DNA of 64,000 nucleotides from Desmodesmus armatus (taxonomy: Eukaryota > Chlorophyta > Chlorophyceae > Sphaeropleales > Scenedesmaceae), in contig VIIQ02000040.1 in assembly GCA_007449985.2 (NCBI GenBank), forward strand, positions 92,501 through 156,500, written 5' to 3'. Numbering within the stretch: the stretch's first letter is position 1; each line of letters starts with the position of its first letter. The translations under genes were made by a program, and so were the position numbers. Of this stretch, positions 30,133-38,700 are shown piece after piece. The notes under the pieces were generated by a model, which searched no databases, had not been told where the DNA came from, and saw nothing but the letters and a program-made list of their open reading frames with translations.

Positions 30133-32535
30133 GTGGGCCGCCCCTTGTACCCTTGTACTGTTGTAGGGCGTGTGCCCCGGCAGTTGGCCCCATCGGTGGC
30201 ATGCGCAACAGCCGCATCTGCGCGACCTGTGCTGCCCGTGCCTGGGAGCGGGCACCTGGGCCTGCCTGCTGCACCTGCCACTAGGGAGACAGTGGGAGGG
30301 GGTGCACTGATCAACACAGCTGCATGGGAAGCGCTGGGCCCCGAGGGCCTCCTGCACTTGCTGATGCGTACGCAGCCGCCGGCAGACCTTGCTGCTGTAA
30401 TTAGCTATGCTGGCGAGGACCTCACAGCGGCGGCTCCCATGCCTGCCGAGGAGCTGGCAACTCTGTATCAGCGTCCGTCAGTGGACTTTGTGGCGGGGCG
30501 TGGGTTTGCGAACCAGGAAGCATGGTTGGAGGTTGCGGGGGACAATGCTGAGCTGCGTCGGTGGGTTGTAGATGGGTACTCTGAGCTGTTGGCTGGTTGG
30601 GTGGAGGTGTCGCAGCGGGACAATAATGTCAATACTGCAGACCATGTTGTGTTTGTGACGGGGGCGGTGCAGGGGTTGCTGGATGTGCAGGCAGTGTCGG
30701 ATGTCACTCACCTGAGGGATGACCCCAGCGTGGTGCACAACATTAACCCTCTGACGGTGGCGGTGCAGGGTAGTGGGAAGCTGCGGCTGTGCTACAATGC
30801 ACGGCCAGTGAACCCTCACTTCCCGGTGCGGAAGTTCAAGATGGAGCATGTGCAGGTAGCTCTGTCGCTTGTGCAGCCGGGTGATATGTTGTTCGCTATA
30901 GATATGCAGGCAGGGTACCACCAGCTGCCTCTGAAGCCGTTCATGAAGCAGTTCATGTGTTTTGAGTGGCAAGGTAGGGTTTATCGGTGGGAAGTGCTGC
31001 CGTTTGGGCTTGCAACAGCACCTAGGGCATACAGTAAGGTTGGGCGGGCACTGCTGAAGCTGTGGCGTGCGAAGGGCATTCGCTGTTCTAGTTACATTGA
31101 TGATTTCTTCTTTGCTGTGCGGCCTGCTGATTTTGCCAGGGTGAGGCAGCTGGTGTTGGCCGATCTGACTCGGCTGGGGTGGTACATTAGTGATGCCAAA
31201 GCGCTGCTGGATGCGGGCACAATGGTGAAGTATCTGGGGTTTCATATCTGCTCTGTACCAGCCCCTCACGTTCGCTTGCCTGCTGGCAAGGTTGCCAAGC
31301 TTCGGGAGTCCCTGAGGGGGATCCTGCGCAGGGTGCAGCGCCTCCCTGTGGACACTTCAGAAGTAGTGCCTGGTGCTATGCATGAGGAGGAGGCCATGGC
31401 AGGGTCGACCCCTGGCACTGTGCGGGTCCGGGGCCAGACTTTGGCCCGTTTGTTGGGGTTTGTGCAGTCCTGCAGGGTGGCGATCCCCATTGCGCCTATT
31501 GCCACCAAGGCGCTGTACGAGTGCTTGGGGGCCTTGCCCCTTACTGATCAGGGTTGGGTGGATTTTGGTGATGTGGTGGAGCTGTCCCCAGCTGCTGTGC
31601 TGGAGTGTGAGTTTTGGTACAGCAGAGTGGCCTTATGGAATGGCAGTTTGCTGCGCCCGCGCACGGTGTCACGGGTGCTGTATACGGATGCCTCTGGCGA
31701 GGGGTATGGGGGTGTGCTGCATCGTGTGAGTTGCAGGGTTATGGAGCCTGCCCTGTCGGTTCAGGCAGGTGTGTGGGAGGAGGTTGACTCCAAGGCGTCT
31801 GTGCACACCGAGTTGAAAGGCTTGTGGCGGGCGCTGGTGGGTGCTGGGCAGGAGCTTGTGGGGCAGACGGTCCTGCATCGCACAGACAGCATCTCCACCT
31901 ACTACATCCTGCGGCGAGGTGGGAGCAAGCGCAATGTTGTGCTGGATGCCATCACTAGCAGGGTTATGGTGTCCTGTGCGCTGTTTGGCATTACCCTCAG
32001 TATGCAGTATGTGGGCGCAGGCACCATCATCCTCTCAGGTGCTGATGCCCTGTCCCGTCATCTGGATGAGACTGACTGCAAGCTGAACCCAGTGGTCTTT
32101 GCAGCGCTGTGTGCTAGGTTTGGGGCAGTGCAGGTGGACCGCTTTGCCACTGCAGCATCTGCGCAGAGGCTGGGTGGGAGCCGCTTGCCATACTGGGGCC
32201 TGTTTGCGGATGGTTTGGCGGCGGGGGTTGACTCCCTGTCCGCTGATTGGCGGGGAGTCTTCAACTACGCTTTCCCGCCAGTTAAGCTTGTGGGTGATGT
32301 GTTACGTTTGGTTGAGGAGCAGCGTGCACGGGTGCTGCTGATTGTGCCGAGGTGGGAGTCTCAGTGGTGGTGGCCAGTGTTGGAGCGCATGGCTTCGGTT
32401 ATACTGCCTCTGTCGTCTGTGGTGCCGCATGCGCCTGTGTTGCTGCCAGTGCGGGGTGGCGCCTTGCCCCACCCCTTGGGCAGGTCATACCAGAACCCCC
32501 ACACCGTGCAGTGGCTGGCAGCTGTGGTGGGCTGA
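30133..32535 (+). CDS. Reverse transcriptase/RNase H polyprotein of the retrotransposon
   Basis: Copies element RNA into DNA. The 800-codon open frame begins at a GTG and its first ATG is at 30364 (codon 78), so the true start may be a spliced or fused 5' part. Motif A is FAIDMQAGYHQ (Asp about 257), motif B is LPFGLATAPRAYSK, and the YIDD box is at 321-324. RNase H acidic residues fit VLYTDASGEG (Asp 519), ELKGLW (Glu 560), HRTDS (Asp 585) and SGADALSR (Asp 638). The roughly 150 residues after RNase H include NYAFPPVKLV and LIVPRWESQWWWPVL, a conserved-looking tail seen in DIRS-type polyproteins. No protease or DDE integrase is present. The stop lies 30 bp before repeat B1. Confidence 0.92.
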   Translation: MGRPLYPCTVVGRVPRQLAPSVACATAASARPVLPVPGSGHLGLPAAPATRETVGGGALINTAAWEALGPEGLLHLLMRTQPPADLAAVISYAGEDLTAAAPMPAEELATLYQRPSVDFVAGRGFANQEAWLEVAGDNAELRRWVVDGYSELLAGWVEVSQRDNNVNTADHVVFVTGAVQGLLDVQAVSDVTHLRDDPSVVHNINPLTVAVQGSGKLRLCYNARPVNPHFPVRKFKMEHVQVALSLVQPGDMLFAIDMQAGYHQLPLKPFMKQFMCFEWQGRVYRWEVLPFGLATAPRAYSKVGRALLKLWRAKGIRCSSYIDDFFFAVRPADFARVRQLVLADLTRLGWYISDAKALLDAGTMVKYLGFHICSVPAPHVRLPAGKVAKLRESLRGILRRVQRLPVDTSEVVPGAMHEEEAMAGSTPGTVRVRGQTLARLLGFVQSCRVAIPIAPIATKALYECLGALPLTDQGWVDFGDVVELSPAAVLECEFWYSRVALWNGSLLRPRTVSRVLYTDASGEGYGGVLHRVSCRVMEPALSVQAGVWEEVDSKASVHTELKGLWRALVGAGQELVGQTVLHRTDSISTYYILRRGGSKRNVVLDAITSRVMVSCALFGITLSMQYVGAGTIILSGADALSRHLDETDCKLNPVVFAALCARFGAVQVDRFATAASAQRLGGSRLPYWGLFADGLAAGVDSLSADWRGVFNYAFPPVKLVGDVLRLVEEQRARVLLIVPRWESQWWWPVLERMASVILPLSSVVPHAPVLLPVRGGALPHPLGRSYQNPHTVQWLAAVVG

Positions 32536-32564
32536 GATGATGGTGCGTTGGGCTCTTGGGAGGT

Positions 32565-32645
32565 TAACGCATGTAACACCTTCAATGCCTTGATTACCCT
32601 CACGTCACCTTGCTAACTTCACTGTATGTGCTGCAACAGCGACAA
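32565..32645 (+). repeat. Split direct repeat B1
   Basis: 81 bp, identical to 34209-34289. TGTAA, the usual chlorophyte poly(A) signal, is at 32572-32576, about 40 bp after the RT/RNase H stop. It overlaps A2 by the shared AA, forming the internal B1A2 junction expected for a circular-intermediate template. Confidence 0.93.
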
Positions 32646-32869
32646 GCAAAACTTTGCCCTAAGCCGAAGGCTGTAGGCAAAGTGCTGTTGTCGCTGTGCA
32701 GACTGGAATCGATATATATTGCATGCTGCACACGGTCCAGCTGAGAAGAGTGACTAGTCAAAAGCTGGACCGTGTGACCTCTTGGCCAATTGCCTATAGT
32801 CCCAGCAATTGGCCTGTCTCATTGTTGCGTTTATCCTGGGTATTTGCGTGTTGACAGAGCTTTCCGCTT
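32644..32869 (+). repeat. Split direct repeat A2
   Basis: Identical to A1 over 226 bp, including the TATATAT motif and all three hairpins. It ends 39 bp before the recombinase ATG, nearly the same spacing as A1 to gag. Confidence 0.95.
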
Positions 32870-32908
32870 CCCCCCCACCCCCCCTGGCATGCAGCGTTGC
32901 TGACGCAC

Positions 32909-33901
32909 ATGGCACGCACAGTGGAGACCCGGGTGCAAGCCAGGCCGCTCGTGCCCGTTGAGCGCTGGTCCACTGACTTCGTTGTGGACTTGCTGGAGAA
33001 CTTCGATGCATACATGCGGATGGATATCGCGGCTAGTTCGCAGCGCACGTATGATGCAGCGGTCCGCCGCTACCTGCGGTTCTGTCAGAGGTTGGAAGCC
33101 CCCATGTTGCCGGAGCCGACACTGGTTTCGGTTTTCATCGTCGGCTGTGCCCGTGCAAATTATGCGTTGTCTACTATCCGCGTGAGCGTTGCGGCGATCC
33201 AGCGTTGGGCTGCCGATGATTATGGCATGCCTGATATCGGTCACCATCCGTGTGTCGTCCGTGCGATGAAGGTTGCCAGCCGTATGGCTGTGTTGTCGAA
33301 ACGGCAGAAATTGCCACTGTCCAAGGCTCAGCTTGTGCGGGTGCTGGCTCACCTGGCTCAGGACACATCCTTTATCAACGTGAGGGATGCTGCCCTGTTC
33401 CAGGTGGGATGGGCAGGGATGTTTCGGTCGTCTGAGCTGGTTGGTCTGCAATGGGAGCATGTGCACTTCCCTGGGCGCGGTGGTGTGATGCTGTATGTGC
33501 CGCAGTCCAAGACTGACCCGGGAGAGGGTGCTTGGGTTATGCTAGCGGCTGGCCAGGGTGCTGTTGACCCAGCTGGTGCCTTGCGCCGTCTGCAGGCGTT
33601 GTGTGGTGGGGTCTCTGCTTCTGGGCCTGTGTTCTTGGCTAGGGCTGATGGGGTCAAGCCCTTGTGCAAGACCACAGTCGCTATCCGGCTGCGTAAAGCG
33701 CTGGAGCGGGTGGGGGTGGAGCACTGGTCTGCGTATGCTGCTCACTCGCTGCGGCGTGGTGGTGCTACACACGCAGCCGCACAGGGTGTGCCCCTCCGCT
33801 ACATCATGTTGCTAGGCCGCTGGAAGTCAGATGTTGTGCGGGAGTACGTCTACTATACTCCTACACAGGTACTGCACGCCTCTCGGCTCATGTTGGAGTG
33901 A
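32909..33901 (+). CDS. Tyrosine recombinase of the retrotransposon
   Basis: Integrates the circular DNA form by site-specific-type strand exchange. 330 residues from ATG 32909 (context CACATGG). The catalytic set fits the phage-integrase family: Arg in MFRSSELVGL (about 173), Lys near 201 in PQSKTDP, HxxR as HSLRRGG (279-282), Trp in LGRWKS in place of the second His/Trp position, and the Tyr nucleophile in REYVYY (313-316). An N-terminal SAM-like core-binding region precedes it (about 20-130). The gene lies between A2 and B2, in the same direction as the RT gene, so it forms its own A-ORF-B unit. Confidence 0.93.
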   Translation: MARTVETRVQARPLVPVERWSTDFVVDLLENFDAYMRMDIAASSQRTYDAAVRRYLRFCQRLEAPMLPEPTLVSVFIVGCARANYALSTIRVSVAAIQRWAADDYGMPDIGHHPCVVRAMKVASRMAVLSKRQKLPLSKAQLVRVLAHLAQDTSFINVRDAALFQVGWAGMFRSSELVGLQWEHVHFPGRGGVMLYVPQSKTDPGEGAWVMLAAGQGAVDPAGALRRLQALCGGVSASGPVFLARADGVKPLCKTTVAIRLRKALERVGVEHWSAYAAHSLRRGGATHAAAQGVPLRYIMLLGRWKSDVVREYVYYTPTQVLHASRLMLE

Positions 33902-34208
33902 CGTCCTGTTTGTGCTCTTGGATACCTGGGTGTGGTATTGGTGTGGAGATGGTATTGTACATGTCCAAGGATAGCGATGTAATGAGTATGGCAAGGATTG
34001 CTGAGTGAGATGATTGATAGTGTGATACAGAGCTAAGAGAATGCAGTCTGTGACTCTGTTAAGTATCTGTGATGTGTAACAAGCGTCTTCTGACAGTATC
34101 CTTACATGCTAGGCTAGTGATCAGTGAGGAAAAGGATGTCAGGAGATTCTGTGACAGTAACGTTTGAATGCGGTGGAAGGAGACTGGTACCCGTACCCGG
34201 ATCGCATA

Positions 34209-34289
34209 TAACGCATGTAACACCTTCAATGCCTTGATTACCCTCACGTCACCTTGCTAACTTCACTGTATGTGCTGCAACAGCGACAA
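34209..34289 (+). repeat. Split direct repeat B2 and right end of element
   Basis: 81 bp identical to B1, with TGTAA at 34216-34220. The element ends in the shared AA at 34288-34289, and unrelated flank begins with CCATACGG. Confidence 0.93.
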
Positions 34290-34812
34290 CCATACGGTAA
34301 CCCACGAGTTTGAAATCTAGGCTTGTTACGGAATCTGCCTTACCCTTCTGTACGTAAGCATTTTAGTACCCGAAGAGCTTCCGGATCCGGTGCTTTGCCT
34401 CAGCTCCCCCCACACGCCCCTCCCCATAGGAGCCCCCCCCCCAAATGAAGAAGCTGTAGCTTGTCAGGCTGTTGTTGCTTGCCAGACTGGCCGTATGGCC
34501 ATATGTGCATCTCAGGACTTCCCCCACGGCAGTGAATGCATGATGCAGCAACCGACTGGTGACGAGGAATGACCACAGTGTTGTACTAGTGGTGCTGATA
34601 GGTGGGACCTCACGAATGCATATGCCATGCAGGACCTCACATTATTGCTGCACATTCAAACATCTGAGTTGACAGCCATACTGAGCCACCTTGTGAGGCC
34701 ATGCATGACAGCAACAGAACACACGTCCAAATTCATGTCCATTGCTGAGGCGCCTCAGCCGGCTGCAGAGACTGTACTACTGGGGGGGGGGGGGTGTTAC
34801 ATGGACACTTCC

Positions 34813-34944
34813 GCCAAACAACAATGGCATTGTCCACCAGGTCGAGCCAGGTGGACCTCATAAGTTGTCTCCCCTGCGGTGGTTTGCACCCCACACCAGG
34901 TTGACCAAATAGGCAGAACCACCAGAATTGCTGCAAGTGCTAGC
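34813..34944 (+). repeat. Dispersed repeat, copy 1
   Basis: About 130 bp that matches 44445-44579 in reverse complement. Shared anchors are GGTGGTTTGCACC, GCAATGCCATTGTTGTTTGGC read from one strand, and GCTAGCACTTGCTGCAATT. Confidence 0.75.
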
Positions 34945-35223
34945 CATGTGAGACAGTGCCCGGAACCGGGGAGGTAGCAAGATTTCCTGTGGAGACACTG
35001 GGAACACACAAAGATGGGAACACAGAACACAATGTAACTAGCACTGGGTCCCCCACCGCCACCCCAGGCAACGAAAGCCTAACAAAGCAACCTCACAGTA
35101 CAATAGAAGGCGTCCAGACCAAAGCTGTGAGTCCAGCAGCCCATCAAGCCTAGTAGGATTACCTGCAAGCAGCACCACCAAGTGCTAGCCATGCTAGGGA
35201 CCTAATGTGTGCATAGGTGAGGG

Positions 35224-35271
35224 CAGGGGTAGTAAGGGGTAGTAAGGGTAAAGTAGCCCTTACTACCCCTG
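35224..35271. repeat. Perfect 15-bp inverted repeat (hairpin)
   Basis: CAGGGGTAGTAAGGG (35224-35238) pairs with CCCTTACTACCCCTG (35257-35271) across an 18-base loop that itself repeats GTAGTAAGGG. It lies 450 bp beyond the MON2 stop codon. It could be a transcription-end structure or a small foldback element. Confidence 0.8.
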
Positions 35272-35720
35272 GGTGAGGGCGGACTACTAGGCCAGTGTGG
35301 ACACAAGCAACAGGGCAAAGTCAGTCAAGCTTTTGCTGCTGAGCATGGCCTGCCTGATTGCTTGGCAGCTCCTGTCATTGAAATCATCACTTAGCCCCTC
35401 CCCCAGCCTTTCCCCAGGATCTTCACTTTCGCTGTAATTCTGTCAATTGTGGCGTTACCAACCCAGCCACCTTTAGACGCCCCCTGAAAACCCATTCAAG
35501 CCAATTAGCCAGCCGGGCATCGCCACAATAAAATCAACTGTTCACAGCTTTCAACCACCTTCCTCAACACGTGCTGGATCCACAAGCCTTGTACATCACA
35601 GCTAGCACGTGCACAACGCCGCTGCCGCTACAACGCCAGCTGCCTGCCAGCAGCCTGCAGCGCTGCACGTATCAACACCCCAACCCGCGATCCCTGCACC
35701 CCGCACAATCAGCCAACTCC

Positions 35721-38700
35721 TTATATAGCAGCAGCAGGTGGCCTTGGTGCTGGCTGCTGCTGCCACTGCTGCTGTCTCCACCACCACCAGCACCCCCACC
35801 CACCGGGGTCTGACACACGCCCAGCTGCTGCTCCTAGGGTGCTGCTCCTGCGGCCCTGGTCCCCTGCTGTTGCCTGAACTTGCTGCTTCGGAGGCGGCTG
35901 CAGCAGCAGCTGCTGCTGTGGCTGATGTGGCGCTGACCCTCCTGCCTGCTGCTGCTGTAGCACATCCTGGTGGACTTGATGGGCGTGTTGAACAGCGGCT
36001 AGGCATGCAGCAACCGTGGGCTGCTGCTCTAGCAGGCACTCAAACACGGCTGCATCAAGCTGCAAGTCCAGTAAGACATGCAGCACACACAACACCTCCT
36101 CCACAAGACACTGCTGCTGAAGCAGCACTGCCTCTGTCTCCTGCTGTTGCTCTTCCCGCTCTACCGTCTGCTGCTCTCGCTGCATCACTGCCTCTGCGAC
36201 CGTGCACTCTGCATGGGACACCTGCATGCCCTCCTGCTGCAGCTCCTGCTGTCCTGCAATTCCTGCCATGCTCCAAGCCTTGTGCTGGGCCACCTGCTGC
36301 TGCAGTTCCTGCAGCTCCTGCACAGCTGCCGCATGCTCGTGCTGAGCATATGCTTGCAGCACCTTCCTGCAGCGCTGTATCAGCTGTGGCAGGGCAATCT
36401 GCGCAACCTCTAGCAGTACTGCATGCATGGAGCCGGCCTGGCCATCAGAAGCCCTGCTTGCCAGCACGCAAGCCGCCTCAAACACATCTGACTGAACCGC
36501 TCATCTGGGAACCCGCAGCCTTGCTGCTGCTGCTTCAGTGAGGCCCCTGGTGCTGGACCTGCAGGAAAGCCCTGCGGTGCTACTGCCGCACCACCAGACT
36601 CCCCACCATCCTCTGAGATAGCACCCTGGTAACCCCTGGCTGCTGCTGCAGCTTGTGGTCTGCTGGTGCTGGTGCTGGTGCTGGCTGAGCTGCAGGCACA
36701 GCATGCATGGCCCAAGGTGGAGCCTGCGCCCACCACCAGCACACGCACCAGCCGGCTCCGCTGCTCATGGGCCGCACTGCTGCAGGACGCCAGCACCTGC
36801 ACAAGCATACACACAATTTTGGATGCTAGGTTTATTCTTGCAAGAAGCAGCACAGCAAGCAAAACAATAAGCAAAACCCCGATGCCCCCAAAAACCAACC
36901 CCGAAGCACCTGTTCCGTGAGGCAGTCCAGCACAGCCTTCTGCAGAGCAGCTTCTTCTGTGCTGGACCCTCCTGCAGCCACGCCGCTGCTGTTGCCACCC
37001 AGTGCAGCACCCTGCCTAAAGCTGGCACTACCTGCCTCGCTGCTGCTGTGCTGCAACTCCCGCTGCTGCTGCTCCTGCTGCGGGGAGTCCTCCACACGCC
37101 GTTGCTTCTGCTGCTGTGGCTGCAGGCCCTCCGGGAGGCCCTCCCCCAGCAAGAACGTCTCAAAGGTGTCTGCCAGAACCTGCCAGGCGCTGTCAGCCGG
37201 CTGTGCTTGGTTCACAAACATGATGTTGACGGCCGGGAGCCCTGCCTGTATGATGCCGGCTAGCCCTGCTGCTGCTTGCTGCCACAGGGGGTCTTCTGGG
37301 GTGATGTAGCGTAGGGCAGCACACTCTGACAGCCCATGCACCACCGGGCCAAACAGGGTGGCGCGCACCTGCGGTCATAAGAACCCACCACACAGTAAAC
37401 CCTGAACCCTAAGCACCCACCACACAGTACCACGGTCATCTACTGACGTGACACAGCATCATGGCAGTGAGCGAATGACCAGACTCATAGAACATACTAG
37501 GTGAGTGGAAAGGGTGAGAGGGTCGTGCATGTTTTGACCTCCACACCCTGGACATGAACATCAATGGGACCATGAACATGCACTCACCACATGGACAAAA
37601 GCTGAGTCTTGCTTACTCACTTAAGACACTAAAGACACAGATGCGCGCACCATGTGCGCAGACACTGCACATGAACATAACTTCATGCGAAACTATCTGC
37701 CTCCTTACCTGCCAGGGTGCGTGGCCATACTGCTCCACCAGCTTGCTGATGACCTTGCCCATCCACTGGCTACTTAGCTGGGCTGCATCAGTTGCTGCTG
37801 CAGGCACGGGCCACCAGGACGGCAGAGGATACCCTGCAAGAACACGATCAGACATGCCTCAGGGTTTTGCCGCATGCAACACGATATGGAGGTCTCATCT
37901 ACAAGGGCGGCGGTGCTGGTGCACAGCGCCACCCACCACATGCCTCCCCTGTGCACTACAGCTTTGTGACAAACACCGCCTGGACGCAATTTGCATCAGG
38001 TTGAAGTTGCATCCACCACCCAGCACTGGCACAAGCTGAAACCCAAAGCCACAACCCCTATGGACACACACATCCCCAGCCATGCCAGCAAAAAACAATT
38101 TGTGGGGTTTTGACAGCATAAGCACACCCCACTCACTTAGTTACGGTCCTGGACGGCCCCAGCCCGGCAGCTTGAGGGCTACCAGAGGGCTGCTGCCCTG
38201 CCCGGGTGTCCTCAGGGGCGCAGCATCTGCATTGCTGCCAGCCACAGCTCCAGCCGCCGCTGCCGCTGCTGCTGCTGCCGCCGAAGCTGCTGCCGCCATC
38301 GACTCCTGCTGCTGGCGCTGCATGATGGCCCGGAAGGGGCAGAGGAAGCCTGCCAGCGTCTGCAGCATGTCTGGCCATGCATCAGGCAGCAACGCCTGCA
38401 GAAGGGCCCAAAGCAACACAGCACAGCACGCTGATGCCACAAGCATCGGACCTGTGTGCTGCTTCGTAACCATGCATCTGACCAATTTGTCACTGTTGTG
38501 GTTGCAATAGTGTAGACTACCACAGTCAGAGTGCATTCAGGTACCCAAGTAAGAGCTGTGGAAAAACTGGGTGCTGCTGAACCACACTAAGTATTATGTT
38601 GTGCACTTTGTGACTGCAACTGCTTGCGTGCTAATTAGCTCGCTTGCTGGCCGGACGTCCACCACCGTCAAGAACAAGGTGAACACTCAGCCACTGCTGC

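Larger units (their letters stand above)
27055..34289 (+). mobile_element. Complete tyrosine-recombinase retrotransposon with split direct repeats (PAT/DIRS class)
   Basis: The order is A1 (27055-27280), gag-like gene, reverse transcriptase/RNase H, B1 (32565-32645) overlapping A2 (32644-32869) by two bases, tyrosine recombinase, B2 (34209-34289). A1 and A2 are identical over 226 bp and B1 and B2 over 81 bp by eye. The ends and the B1A2 junction share the dinucleotide AA, and no target-site duplication is seen, as expected for tyrosine-recombinase insertion of a circular intermediate. The recombinase replaces the DDE integrase of LTR elements. All three coding parts are uninterrupted apart from a spliced gag, so the copy may be recent and possibly active. 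Split A/B repeats are the hallmark of PAT-type elements. Related elements are known from green algae (TOC1 and PAT-like in Chlamydomonas, kangaroo in Volvox). Confidence 0.92.
34290..35720. other. Intergenic region between retrotransposon and MON2 3' end
   Basis: No gene found. It contains one arm of a dispersed repeat (34813-34944), a strong hairpin (35224-35271) and presumably the MON2 3' UTR. Confidence 0.55.

Noticed and set aside
27055..34289. LTR retrotransposon (Gypsy/Copia)
   Set aside because: No terminal LTRs, no protease or DDE integrase, and a tyrosine recombinase is present. Repeats are split A/B type.
35738..36541. Long open frame on the plus strand across the end of MON2
   Set aside because: It is the antisense shadow of the MON2 last exon. 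Ala/Leu/Pro-rich composition comes from CAG-type triplets. No domain, and the minus frame matches MON2.
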